The notes beneath the pieces were generated by a model. It was given only the letters and a program-made list of their open reading frames with translations, was not told where the DNA came from and made no database searches. Positions 44,862 to 57,090 of a stretch of 64,000 nucleotides of DNA are shown piece by piece. The stretch is from Dipteronia dyeriana (lineage: Eukaryota > Streptophyta > Magnoliopsida > Sapindales > Sapindaceae). The translations under genes and the position numbers were made by a program. The stretch is taken from the NCBI GenBank assembly GCA_032871835.1, contig CM065299.1:29157074-29221073 (forward strand), given 5' to 3'. Position 1 is the first letter of the stretch; each line of letters starts with the position of its first letter.

Positions 44862-46256
44862 TATTTGGTGAATATAATGTGCAAAAAGGTATCTTTATAC
44901 TCTAATGCATATTCTCTTAGATATTCATCTTTTGACTCAATTTTTGATATTCATCTCATAGCATGTCATATTAGAGAATTTTGTATAGCATACATATTGT
45001 TCTCATTGACATTTGCTATTTTAGGATCTAATAGTGATACTGTTCATATTGATCTTAACTTTGATGATTGTTTGTGTATGGTATATTGAGTGGTGTTACT
45101 TTTGAAAATATGAGCTTCATATTCTTTGAAAGCTACTCATTAGAGAAGTAATGATCTTGAAAAAGTCTTTACTTATTGCTCTTAGATCATGTGCTTATGA
45201 GCCATAAAAATCTTGGTTTTCTAAAATTGCACCTTGCTTCTTTTATATGTTTTGCTAGTATGTTGAGTTTACTAATATGTAAACATTGGATACACCTTGA
45301 AGTTTTTGTGCTTAAGTAAATTTAAAATGACCTATGGTTAGTATCCATTTTTCTTTGGCAATTACATAGAACTCAACGAGCACCTTCATGGAAAGGGCTA
45401 CACACATTGGTTATGAAAGCTACCCAATGTTGGAAAGAGCTACACCATTGTGATGAGTGAAAGCCGTCATGAAGTGAATTTTGTTTATGTAAAAAAAAAG
45501 GAAAAATCAAAGAAGTGATGAAATGAAATCATAAAAAAATTATTTGATTCAAAACCTAAAAAGAAAAGAAGGAAGGCTTAAAAAGGAGTTTAGTTGAAAA
45601 TCAAATGTGCTCGGGTTGAAAAACAGAAATGGGATTATGAGCCACATGAACACACACGCTCATGTGTTGAAATCTATTATCTTAAAAGGAAAAATTCTGG
45701 ATGATAATCGGCTTGATTTTTTATGGAAAAAGCTTAAGATGAATAGTTATTGGAAATTGTTTGCATGTTGATTATAAAACTACTTCTTGATATATATTTG
45801 AAGCATATCTCTCACACACACACTTTGTTGATGAGTATGATGATATTTTAGCAATTGTTGAAGAATTATGAGAACTTGAAAAATCTTTGTGTATCTCTCT
45901 TAGCATATGAAGCTTATTTTGTTAATATTTCTTCAAATTGCTTGAATGTGTGATTGTGTGAACATCTTTGTGAACTCTATGCTATCATTGATTTTAGTTA
46001 TAGCATTTATCAATGGGGAGCATTGTATGCTAGACATTGTTCTCTTTTATGATATGTTCACATGCTTCATTTTGTTACATGTTGGCATATTTTGACTTAA
46101 TGATACTTGTAAGATATTACTCACTATCTTTGTCTTACGTGATGATTCATTATTAAGTCATATGTCATTGTGTTTATATATTTGTGACTAGTATGCTTGT
46201 TTTGTCTTTCTCTCACTTTTGATGTATGTATATAGCATCTTATTTCATAAGAACAA
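44862..46256 (+). other. NON-2 noncoding region
   Basis: AT-rich; from about 45080 it resembles SIR-1 sequence downstream of RNase H (13786-13955) and NON-1 7268-8666. No supported ORF. Confidence 0.65.
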
Positions 46257-47318
46257 AAGGGAAGATCTAAGGTTATCGGAAGTGGAAAACAATCGAATCC
46301 CATTGTGAAAGCCAAGTCTACCTCAAAGGGATCCAAAGCTTCAAGATCAAAGGATTTAGGGATCTTTGGAACTAATAAGATATTTCAAGAGAGAGACATT
46401 GACTTAGGTAAATGTAAAGATTCGTATGTTCTTAAATGCATTAAGGATAGGAATTGGGAATCTTGGGTGAGCATGTTAGGAATAGTGAATGACACTATTG
46501 TTAGAGAGTTTTATCTTGAATATAAAAAGAGTGCCACCTTATTGAATGCTTTGATGGAGATTAGGGGTGTGGTGTTTAGAGTTATCCCGAAAAATATTAA
46601 CAAGTTTCTTGGGCTATCTAATGATATAGATTCGAACTTTCTAGATGTAAATGTCATTGAGAATTTTAATATCATGGGTAGAACTCTTTGTGACAATACT
46701 TCTTTTGAGTGGAAAGGTAGAGCATATATTAGTCAACATGAGTTAACCAAGGCTAGTGCATTTTGGCATCTATTCATTTGCACTAATATTATTGGATCTT
46801 CGAATTCAACCGAATTAAATAAAGACAAGATCAAAATAGTATATGCCTTGGTGACTAATCAACCTATAAACCTTGGAGATTTACTTATGTTTTATTTGGA
46901 TAATACGGCTTTCTCAACCAGAGGAGATAAGAAGCTTGCATTACCGGTGTTTATAACTTCTTTGTGTTTAGCTCGTGATGTTAAAAGTAGAGGAGATGAT
47001 GTGTTGGTACAACCCTTGGAAAAATATAGTGATAAACATGTGTCATACATGTCATATAAGGATAAGGGTAAGACATGTGATACTTTTGGACTATTTAGTA
47101 GTTCACAAGTTGATTGTTAAGAGACTAGCATAAACATTCTTCCGGATTGGGCTTTACATTTGAAGAAGAAGGTTGATGAGCTTAGTGCTATAGTTGATAA
47201 ACAAGATGCTAGAATAAAAGAGTTGGAGGAGTGTATTGCCTCAAGTTCAAGACCACCTCTCAAGCATCATGTTAGGTCAACTACACGCACATCTTTCTTT
47301 GGTGGATCTAGTAGCTAG
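46257..47318 (+). pseudogene. NON-2 accessory ORF (plant transposon-protein-like), env position
   Basis: Homologue of 6207-7267. The position of the NON-1 start ATG is AAG here (46257-46259), so the start is lost. From there a single frame runs to a TAA at 47118-47120, then in the same frame to TAG at 47316-47318. Motifs: WESWVSMLGIVND, GVVFRVIPKNINKFLGLS, AFWHLFICTNIIGSSNS, IVYALVTNQPINLGDLL, LALPVFITSLCLAR, and a C-terminal coiled coil (LKKKVDELSAIVDKQDARI). The N-terminal 35 residues are basic and Ser-rich. No transmembrane segment, no catalytic motif that I can name. Well preserved for an element gene in this window. Confidence 0.68.
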
Positions 47319-47787
47319 TATTTGAGTCTCATGGTATGTTTCTTACCTTTTGGCATCATTACATGTCAAAAAAGAGGGAGAGAGAGTTGCTAGAGTTACT
47401 ATTTACTTAGTTTCTTTTTTATGTTGCTTTTTGTGAACTTTTGAAGTTTCAGTGGCATTTAATAATTAATCTTAAGATTTGGTTAAGAATTCTTGTATTT
47501 TTACATGTATTGAGGGGGAGATACATGTATTTGTGGACTTAATTGTATATTTTTATCCATATTATATGTTGCCATTTATTGTTTTTCTCTTGTATATGCA
47601 TTATGCTTTGAGATGATTTGTAGGTTGCTTCAAGGGAAGATCAAGATGAAGTTCAAGAGTTGGTGAAGATTAGTTATAGGAATCTTACTCAATGTAATGT
47701 GAGGGAGTGATTTGTGACCTATTTTCATTTTTATATTTATAGTATATGTATAGGTGTTTTGACATGGAATTTGCCAAAGTGGAAGAT
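47319..47787 (+). other. NON-2 3' tail with PPT
   Basis: PPT next to the LTR at 47773-47787 is decayed (GCCAAAGTGGAAGAT). A GAGGGGGAGAT run at 47512-47522 is a second PPT-like tract. No ORF. Confidence 0.7.
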
Positions 47788-50454
47788 TGTTAGGTTTTAT
47801 TTTGTGTTGGCATTAATTCCATATCAAAATGATGTTTACTTGTAATGATTTAGTTGTTTAGATTCAGGATGATTCAAGCTTCAATGAAGGATGAATAACA
47901 AGTCAAAGCAAGTTCTAAGTCTTCAAAGAGAAAGGATACAATTTGGTTCTACAATAATATACTAAGACCTTATCTTTCTCTTACAAGGCTTGGGCACACA
48001 CACATAATTCACTCATATGTTTCCCTGCATCGTTGTGCACCATTATAGGCACACACACACAATTCATTCATATGTGTCCCTGCATCGTTGTGCACCATTA
48101 TAGGCACACACATACAATTCGTTCATGTGTGTCCCTGTATCGTTGTGCACCATGTATAACATATTCACACACTTGAAGATGAATGCTCATGCATTGGTAT
48201 AGAAATAACATGTTTTGGAATATGCATGATTGGAAACTATCTCTATGTAGTTTGCATTCTAGTGTGAATTATGTTTCTATGTGTATATGTTTGTATAACA
48301 TGGATATTGAACTTTAATTTAGTCTTAAATCAATTTTTATTGAGTTTTGGTCATTTCGGTTACTCGTACTATAGTTTTTAAGTTCTAAGTCAAAAGATAC
48401 TACACTTTCAACTCATGTTGTATACATTATCTTCGTATTCGTATATCGAGTTGAATTATTATTTTCTGGGTTCAGTATATTATATGTCCATGTCTGTGTG
48501 AGAGTTATGGTTCTTAATCTGTAAACGGATTTGAATTCAGAGTTTGGAGGCCGGAGAACAGTTGAAGAACTCGAGGGAAGCACGAGGGGATTGCACCATG
48601 GCCGAAGGTCATGAAGGTGTGCAAGCCCGAGATGGCGCGTGGCCATCTCGACCGCACAACCTTTGTGCCCCGAGATGCCCACGCGCCATCTCGGGGGAGA
48701 AATATCAAAGAAGGAAATTTTTTTCCATTTGCTCCTTTCTTTCCCTCTCCTTTATAAACGCTTTCCCTCTCACATTTCATTCTAAGAAGAAATTCAAACT
48801 AGTGTGCAGAATTTTTCTATCTACATTTTCTCACCTTCCAAACACAATAACTTCTCCATTTGAACTTTGATTTGAGTGATTCGAAGTTTAGAGTGTTTGT
48901 ATATTCATCCTCCATCAATTCTATGAAGGTTTGAGTGAGTTTTGTTGCTGTTTTTGGGGTCTAAACACACAAAAACGGGATTGCACCTAAATCAACTAAT
49001 GTATTGATTTTCTCTCAAAGTTTTCTTTTAAAACTTGGTCAATTACCTTGGGTTTTCTTCTTCAACATATATTTGTATATTGTGAGTGTTTTGATTTGAG
49101 TTTTGAACTCTTTCAAAGCTTGGTTGAGTTTCAATTGAAATCATTCATGTTGAGTTAGGTTCGATTTTGCCTATGTTATCACATGTTTGGGATTGTATTG
49201 TGCTAGCTTTGATTCTAGGACTATTTCATGATCTTTGATTGATTGATTTTGTGAAAAATAGGTCCTCACATGTATTAGGCTCTCTTGGCCGAAATTCTCA
49301 CATAATACATGTGTTTATGTTCTTTTGAGCTATTCATGTGATTTGTTGAATCTATGATTAGGAATATGCTCTAGAACTTTAGCTTAAATCTAATTGACTT
49401 TGTCATATGATTTTAGCATGTTTTTGGTTTGTGTGATTTAAACTTGATCTTGTGATTTATTGAACATATCTTGTGATTCAAGTTTTGATCTATGCATGTA
49501 TCTAGGTTGTGATTGTTATAGAACATATCTTACATGATCTAGATTGTTTATACATGCATGATTAACTAGACTATATTTGATTTGTGCATACATGCTCATG
49601 TCTAGTATTTTCCATAGGATGTGTTGATCATAGCATTCTATTTTGCGTGTTTGTTTGCATTTTGCATTCATGATCACCTAGATGTCTTGTACGAAGGAAG
49701 TCTTGACAATAGGTGTGAGTCCTATGGTGTTGAGCAAGAAGTCTTGGCAATAGGCGTGCGGCCTTGGATTGTTGAGCAAAGAAGTCTTGGCTAGAGTCGG
49801 GAGGACTCAGATAGTCGAGCAATAAGTCTTTCCTAGAGTCAGGAGGACTTGGATAGGTGAGCGAGGAAGTCTTGACTAGAGTCTTTTGGACTTAGTTGAG
49901 CAAGAAGTCTTGCCTTGGGTCGTGAGGATCCGGATAAGGTGAGCGAGGAAGTCTTGTTAAGAGGTGTGAGGCCTCGGATTGTTGAGCATAGGGTGACAAC
50001 TTCTAGAGTAGGATAAGAGGGTAGTTTCTAGGTTAAGAGGTCACTTGAGAGATTGTACTTGTCTTATCTACTAGTGGATTTTGTTTGTCGGTGGCTGCTA
50101 GCCCGTGGTTGTTTCCTCTTTGGATGTTTACCACGTTATATCTTGTGTCAACTTTTCTCTATCCCTATCTCTCTAATATTTGTATTGTGGATAGAACTCT
50201 TTATGTATGTTGACTTCCTTTCTATAATATAGATTGTGTATGTCTTACAATTACTTATTTGTATCACACTTTACTTGTGTTTATATATTGATTAATTATC
50301 TTTAATTAATATATATATTGTGATACAAGTAATCTAGTGGGACACACTTTTGTTTGTTTCTAAGGGAGTCGAAAAAGGTGTCTAACCTATTCACCCCCCC
50401 CCCCCCCCCCCCCTCTAGGTTTGCCTTGAGCATTTAACCGTGTTTGTATTTTCA
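47788..50454 (+). repeat. NON-2 3' LTR
   Basis: 2667 bp, near-identical in layout to 39775-42437. C20 at 50394-50413 against C12 in the 5' LTR. Degenerate repeats at 49690-49990. Confidence 0.9.
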
Positions 50455-51411
50455 TTCTTTGTAAGAATTTAATAAAATCCCGAGACTATTTCTGAAAACT
50501 GAATGATCTTATATTGATTCTTTGCTCAAGAAATTTATTTAACTTGACTCTGCTGCCGAGTATCTTATTAAACTGGTTGCAATCTTCATGCCAAGTATAT
50601 TATTAAACTCTCTAACGTTCGGGTAACTTCACCGAGTATCTTATTAAACCTGTTTTACCCGAATAGCTTTAAACGCCAAGTATCTTATTAAACTGGCTCT
50701 TGCGATCTTTATGCCAAGTATCTTATTTAACTGGCTATTTCTGATGTTCGGGTAACTTAACCGAGTATCTTATTAAACTGGTTTCGTTCCCCGAATAATT
50801 TTTAATGCCAAGTATCTTATTAAACTAGTTGTTGTCTTCATGCTAAGTGTCTTATTAAACTGGCTAGTATTATTAACTGAGTCATCTTAAAACAGGCAAG
50901 TAGGTTCATACTTGTGATCCATACACGGTTGCTACCAGAACATTACATCAAGGCTCACCATGATCATATGTTCGAGTCCTTACACATTACCGAGGATGTC
51001 TCCCCAGTTTTTATACGCAAGGGTTTATCGAATCGTTAAGCCTTTGAATTGCTTAACACAGCTACACATTTTACCTGAATTTTTCCCGATAGCGTCCCGA
51101 GCTGGTGCGTCGGGTTAGCCCTTTTTCTAAGGTCAATTGACCTTGCTCGGCTGGCATGCTCCTTCTAGCTTCTCCACCTATTCGGGAATTAATGGTCCCG
51201 AGTATTCTACTTGCATGTTCTTATTATCTTGCTTGTCTTCCATATGTTCTTATTATCATATGCTCTTTCGAAAATCCCGAGCTTGATGCTTTTTTTTGGA
51301 AATCCCGACTTTGATTTTTATTCATAACTGTAAATCAAAAAAGTTTTTAAATTTCACTAGTATCTAACCTAACTAAAATTGTCCTGAATAGAAAAAAGAA
51401 CAAAAAATAAT
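50455..51411 (-). other. TAT-3 noncoding region 3' of pol
   Basis: Starts with the TTCTT duplication. Holds the tandem repeats at 50555-50880 and then unannotated DNA with recurrent CCCGAGTA/CCCGAGCT phrases. No supported ORF. Confidence 0.65.
50555..50880. repeat. Degenerate tandem repeats in TAT-3 3' region
   Basis: About eight copies of a motif near AAGTATCTTATTAAACTGG, spaced 30-60 bp, some with GTTCGGGTAACTT between. Tandem repeats 3' of pol are known in Tat-lineage elements. Confidence 0.8.
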
Positions 51412-52620
51412 TTAAGGATAGAAAATCTTCAGGTATTGGGCATTGCATGGTCGGGGTAAAACCCTTTCATTGGGTCGTGTAATCCAATATGCTCCATGGC
51501 CAGCTATTCCTTCGACCTTATATGAGTCTTCCCACTTGTCAGCCAGGGAACCTGCAACTTTATTTTTTATGTTCAATGACACCTTCCTGAGTATCAGGTC
51601 TCCTAGCTGGAATTTCCTGACCTGAACATGAGAGTTGTAGTGGCGAGCTACTCTTTACTGATATGTCGTATTTCGTATTCGGGACTTCTCCCTTTTCTCT
51701 TCTAGTTCATCTAGACTTTATAAAAGCATATCGATATTCTGTTCTTCATCATATAGCCTGACTCGGGGTGATTCATATGACGTTTCTATGGGGATAACAG
51801 CTTCTATTTCAAACACTAAAGTGAATGAAGTCTCTCCAATTGACGTTCTTGCTGTTGTCCGATATGCCCATAATACTTCGGGGAGCTTTTCAACCCAGCT
51901 TCCTTTCTTGGCATCTAGCTTTACTTTGATTGTGTGCTTGAAGATTTTGTTCACTGCTTCGACCTGCCCATTTGTTTGAGGGTGGGCAGGTGTGGCATAG
52001 TAATTAGAAATCTGGTACCCTTTGCACAACTGTCTGAATTTCAGGTTATCGAACTGGGTACCGTTGTCAGTGATTATAGTGTTTGGGACTCCAAACCTAT
52101 AAAGTATATTCTTTTTCATGAAATTCGTGGTGTTTTCTTCTATGATATGCACCAATGCTTCGGCTTCTGCCCACTTCGTGAAATAATCAACGGCTATTAT
52201 GGCATACTTTGCTCCACCCCCTGTCCCGACTGGCATTAGGCCGATTAAATCCAACCCCCACATGGAAAATGGCCATGGGGATGTGAGGTTTCTGAGCTAT
52301 TCAGGGGGTTGTCAGATGTCATTAGCAATCCTCTGGCAAGTATTGTAACTCTCCGAACATTGTTGTGCATCTGTAAATAGAGTAGGCCAATAATAACCTT
52401 GCCTGAGTACCTTGTGTGCCAAACTTTTACCCCCAGTGTGGTTTTCGTTAACTCCTCCATGGACTTCCTGAAATATCTGATATGCATCCTCCTCTAACAC
52501 ACATCTTTTGAGTGTTCGAGAATACCCCTTTCTATATAGTTCTCCTCCAACCAATATGTACCTTGTTGATCTATACCTGATACGTTTTTCTTGTAAGGGA
52601 ACTTTTGGGAGCACGCTTTC
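51412..52620 (-). pseudogene. pol: TAT-3 integrase
   Basis: Reads on - strand from the zinc domain (VHGGVNENHTGGKSLAHKVL ... CSESYNTCQ, first Cys region altered) through the core with WGLDLIG (about 52250), IITDNGTQF (about 52060) and NGQVEAVNK (about 51965), so DDE is intact. LPEVLWAYRTT and a C-terminal GDLILRKVSLN region follow, ending with TAA at 51412. Stops lie near 52300 and 51717 and 51655. This is the best preserved integrase in the window. Confidence 0.87.
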
Positions 52621-52779
52621 ATCCAGAAACCTTTTTAGCTGAGTTATCTAACCGTCTGGTGGTGTTTGGATTTCTAAAATTTATAAGTTTCTCGGTTTAG
52701 CTGTGCTCGGTTTGAGGAGATGTGCAACCAGAATAGTGTTTGGTCTGATTGTGGTTGTTACTGACGCTAGTTTGGACAA

Positions 52780-53610
52780 TGCGTCTGCCTTTTCATTCTC
52801 CTCCCTGGGGATCTAGGCAATCTTATATTCTTTGAATTTCTGGAGCTATTTTGCAATGTCCCAGTAGGCTATCATGCCTTCATCATTGGCTTGGTACTCA
52901 TCCAGGACTTGGTTGACAACTACCTGTGAATCTCTGAATATCTCGACTTCATTTGCACCGAGAGTTATACAGACTCTGAGTCCAGCTAGTAGCGCCTCGT
53001 ACTCTGCTTGATTGTTGGTTTCTTTGAAATCAAATCTCATGGCACATTCGACTCATCTCCTTCTAGAGTGTATACTATAATCCCTGCCCCGCTGCCATGA
53101 GTGATTGAAGAGCCATCAACATACAATTTCCCTGGGAATTTTTTTCCCAACATCCATTTTGCTTCCAGGTTCGGCTCTGTGAACTCTGCTATAAAATTTG
53201 TTATTGCTTTCCCTTTGAGGGATGTTCTGGGGACGTAGTGGATATAGAATTCACTTAGCTCGATAGCCCATTTGGTCAGTTTTCCTGAAATCTCTGGATT
53301 CTGTAGAATTTGCTTTAATGGGTAATCAGTGAATACCTGGATTGTATAAGCCTGAAAATATGGCATTAGCTTCCTTGATGCTGAAACCAATGCTAAGGCC
53401 ATTTTCTCTGCCTGTGAATACCTGGTCTCGACTGGTAGAAGTGCCTTACTGGTATAGTATACAGGCTTCTGTACTCCATCTTTTGTTATAACTAGGACTG
53501 AGCTTGCTGCTAGTTCTGTAATTGATAAGTACATATGGAGTGTCTCTCCCATCTGAGGTTTTGAAAGGATGGGAGTCTGCCCTAGATATTCTTAAATTTT
53601 TAAGAATGTC
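52780..53610 (-). pseudogene. pol: TAT-3 RNase H and archaeal-type RNase H
   Basis: RT-linked RNase H at 53552-53160 (MYLSITELAASSVLV, PVYYTSKALLPVETRY, KMALALVSASRKL). The second RNase H follows (LYVDGSSITHGSGAGIIV, DFKETNNQAEYEALLAGLR, EIFRDSQVVVNQV; 53140-52850), with Asp, Glu and Asp of the active site present. This double arrangement places TAT-3 in the Tat lineage. Short frameshift near 53037. Confidence 0.85.
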
Positions 53611-53614
53611 TGCT

Positions 53615-54830
53615 TGCACTCTTCATTTCATTCGAGTCATTTCCCTTTTTTAATTACTTTGAAAAGTGGTGCGCATCTGTCCGTGGCCTTTGAAATAAAT
53701 CTACCCAAGGAAGCTAAGCATCCTGTTAGGCGTTGTACTTCTTTGAGTGTCCTTAGTGAAGTCATTTTCTACAGGGCCTGCATCTTCTCGGGGTTGACTT
53801 CGATTCCTCTTTAGTGAACTTGAAAACCCAGGAATCTTCCCAAGAAACCCTGAATAAACACTTGTTCGGATTTAGCTTCATTTGGTATCTCCTCAAGACA
53901 TCAAATGTCTCTCGCAGGTCTGAAGTATACTTGTCTGCCATGATGCTCTTGCTCAACATGTCATCAATGTATACTTCCATGTTTCTTCCTATTTGTCTTG
54001 CGAAGATTCTGTTGACCAGCCTTTGATATGTTGCCCCTGTATACTTTAACCCAAAGGGCATTACTGTATAACAGTACAAACCCTGATCAGTGGTGAGTGC
54101 TATTTTTTCTTCGTCGGCCTTGTTCATTCGGAATTGGTTATATCCCGAATAGACGTCCATGAAACTGAGCAGTTCATGGGCTGATGTAGCGTCCACCACC
54201 TGATCTCTCCTCAGGAGTGGAAAATTGTTTCATCGACATGCCTTGTATAAATCTGTGAAATCTACGCACATCCTTCACTGTCCATTCTTCTTTTGGACGA
54301 GGACTACATTAGCTACCCATTAAAGGTAATTGACCACTCTAATCGATCCTACAGCGAGTAGCTTCTCTACTTCCTGTTTGATTGCCTGAATTCTCTCGAG
54401 ATTGAATGATCTTCTCTTTTGTATCACCGGTTTTACATTCGGGTCTACTGTGAGATGGTGAGATATTATTCGGGCATCTATCCCGACCATGTCTTCATGA
54501 GTCCAAGCAAACACATCCATGTATTCTTTAAGTAGATCAATGAGGCTTTGTTTGACTTTTCCTTTCAAGTTGGCCCCGATCTTGATCTTTTTATCTGGTT
54601 CATCTTCTTTCAAGATGATTTCTTCGACCGGTTCAGATTTAGATTCATTCGGCTCTTCCCTTGGATCGAATTCGAATGATAGTGGTTCTTTTTTCTGACT
54701 TGGCTGTGTTATAGTGCAAACCTGCTCATCATTCTTGTCTTTGTATACTGACAGGTTAGCTCTTCGGATCATCTCTTGAGATCCCTTGACTACTCGAACC
54801 CCCTGTTCGGTCGGGAATTTGATCATTAAG
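53615..54830 (-). pseudogene. pol: TAT-3 reverse transcriptase
   Basis: From about 54830: an acidic linker, QSLIDLLKEYMDVFAWTHEDM, MCVDFTDLYKAC, LLSFMDVYSGYNQF, GLYCYTVMPFGLKYTGATYQ and an intact VYIDDMLSKS (about 53945-53975). Breaks: TAA at about 54320, a stop near 54270 and 54231 and a frameshift near 53810. It would copy element RNA to cDNA. Confidence 0.86.
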
Positions 54831-54834
54831 GCAT

Positions 54835-55370
54835 AAGTGGCCGTTACGGCCTTAGTTTTATTTAAAATGGTCGACCCAACAACGCGTTATACGGCTAATT
54901 ATCCAAGTCTACTACCATTAAGTCGAGCAATACAGTTTTCTGACAAGGTGTCACTCCAATCTTTACGGGGAGCTTTACCGTCCCGAGTGACCTGACCTCA
55001 ATTCCCCTAAATCCTCTTAGTGGAGTGTGGAAAGGTTGTAGGTCCTTTCGGTCTAATCTGAGTTGATCATAGACGGCTACATTGAGAATGTCTGCTAAAC
55101 TTCCATTATCTATCAGGATTCTCCTGACTTTCCGGTGACCAATCCGGGCACTTATGACCAAGGTTTCATTTGGTCGAACATTGACCCCATGTGAATCTGC
55201 TTATGTGATTGTTATTGGGTCCCATCCTTCCTTTACCCTTTTCGGGTCTGGATCGACTGAGTTTACGTCAAAGTTATTTCTTGCTTCTATTGCTTCTATA
55301 ATTTCTTGTGTTCGCTCTCGGTTACTTCTCCCAGTAGATGGTCCTCCAAAGATTGTATGTATTATTTGAT
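54835..55370 (-). pseudogene. pol: TAT-3 protease
   Basis: Aspartic protease with RRILIDNGSLADIL (about 55120), the DNGS form seen in Tat elements, then LRGFRGIEVRSLGTVKLPV and MVVDLDN. Stops after 54895 and at about 55200. Confidence 0.8.
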
Positions 55371-55439
55371 TGGCCTCTGGACTGGCCCTTTGATTTCGAC
55401 CAGAGTTGTGATCAGCCTTGATCTCTTTCTTTGTTTCTG

Positions 55440-57044
55440 ATTTCTCATCCCTTTTAAAGATTACATCCTGTAAATATCCTTCCCGAATGAGGGTTTCTAT
55501 GTAATCTCTGAGCTAGTAACACTTAGAAGTCTCATGACAGGTTTTCTTATGGAATCTATAGTATTTTGTGGTATCTCGTCGGGCAAACTGAGACTGTCAT
55601 CGTGGCTCTTGTACCATATTCTTTGTTTCTAGAATGGCCAGGATTTCCTCCTGCTTTTTCCGAAGAGGGGTGTAGTTGGTGTATCTGTCTCGGTATTTTT
55701 TAGTGGTCTGTTCGGAATTATGCCTGTTTCCCACGTCCTTGCTCTTTTTTTTATTGTTTCCTTTATGTTTTCCCTTTGGTTTTGTACTTTAGACTCAGCG
55801 TCCTTCTCGAGTTTTCCTCCATGCATGTAGCATCCTCCAATGGCTAACTATTCTTCTTCGGCTAGTGCATATCCTCCTACCATGTCCATCACATCTGCAT
55901 ATCTGGTCAATCGGGCTCTTCTTAGGTCAAAAGACAACCCGTCCATTCTGTAGATTATTGATGAATGCAATAATTATCGCTTCATCGTTTACACTGTCGA
56001 TTTCTGATACCGCTTGGCTGAATCTCCCCAGGTATTTCTTCAGCGACTCATCTTTCCCTTGTTTTATTTGAGAAAGGTAAGCCAGTGTTTTTTTCCTGTG
56101 AACATTGCTCAAAAAATACCTCGAAAAACTCCTGCTCAGTTCACTGAAACTTTCGATGCTTGCTGGGGGCAATCTCCTGAACCATCTTGAGCCCATGTCT
56201 CCTAGAGTTTGTGGAAAGTTGAGGCATAGTAAAGGATCACTATGGGCATACTGGCCATAGCACTTTTATAGCGTCTGACATGTTCCTTTGGGTATGTATC
56301 CTTCTTGAACTGTTCTACGTGTGGCATCCTGAATCTTTCTGGGAATGAATTACGCAGGATGTCCCTAGTGAATGGGCTGTCAAAATCCTCATCAGATAAA
56401 TCATTGTACCCATAACGTCTGACCAGTGCGTCTATCTGACGCCTATTGTTCTCGACTTCTCGAGTTATGCTCTGGATTACGACGTCCTTGTTTCCCACCG
56501 GACTTTTCTAATGGTTGAACCGCTGGGTGATTGTCATTCCTCTTTTAGACTCTTCACTTTGATGCCGGGTTTCATGAATGATTCCCTGATGATACTTGCG
56601 ATGGTGTTGATCGCTATCTTCTGATGTCGATTGATCCCTGTGCCGGTCATGTTTGCGGTGTCTAACACGGGCTGTCTGATCCTGGTTCTGTTTTTGTTAT
56701 GGTCGTTCCTCTTCAGGTGTTTCACATTCAGCCTGATTGATTGGAACAGTATTCCTTTCTGGCCCTACCATAACCAAACGAAGCCTCACAGGCGGGAGGT
56801 TAGGAGTTTGTGCCTTTGCAGCCAGTAGATCCACTTCTTCCTTTGTTGCGTCTACCACCAGTTGTTACAACGCTTCTCCGAAATATTATGTCAAGTCTCC
56901 ACTGATTGGAGGAACTTGTTGGATCCCCGCCAGGGAAGTAGGTTGGTTCTCTATAGTTACAGCGAGATCTCGCGAGCTGTTGCCAACATGGAAGTTATCT
57001 GGAGATTTTTGGACATCCCCGGAATTGCTTCTGCTTCCTGCCAT
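55440..57044 (-). pseudogene. gag: TAT-3 gag
   Basis: ATG at 57044 (MAGSRSNSGDV) about 25 bp past the PBS. A polar N-terminal part with stops is followed by the gag domain at 56500-55930: FPERFRMPHVEQF, PKEHVRRYKSAMA, RWFRRLPPASIESF, FLSNVHRKKTLAYLSQIKQG, VNDEAIIIAFINNL. A KKTCHETSKCY-like zinc element lies near 55540. Many TAG/TGA stops. Confidence 0.8.
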
Positions 57045-57069
57045 TGCTTTTAATTAAATCAGAGGTTCT

Positions 57070-57090
57070 TCCTTTCCTTCTAGCGCTAAT
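57070..57090 (-). promoter_or_regulatory. TAT-3 primer-binding site
   Basis: Element sense ATTAGCGCTAGAAGGAAAGG directly follows the LTR end GTCAACA. It resembles the TGGCGCTAGAAGGA-type site of plant gypsy elements. The tRNA is not identified here. Confidence 0.6.

Larger units (their letters stand above)
39775..50454 (+). mobile_element. NON-2: pol-less Sirevirus-related element nested in TAT-3
   Basis: LTRs 39775-42437 and 47788-50454. Perfect 5-bp duplication TTCTT at 39770-39774 and 50455-50459. Interior: PBS, gag, 101-codon ORF, noncoding region, accessory ORF, PPT. The total of 10,680 bp holds no protease, integrase, RT or RNase H. Same layout and same gag terminus as NON-1, so the loss of pol predates both insertions. 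Confidence 0.9.

Noticed and set aside
50555..50880. Regularly repeated motif with spacers suggesting a CRISPR-like array
   Set aside because: Repeats are degenerate, spacers vary from 15 to 40 bp and share motifs, and the context is a plant gypsy element. It is a tandem repeat.
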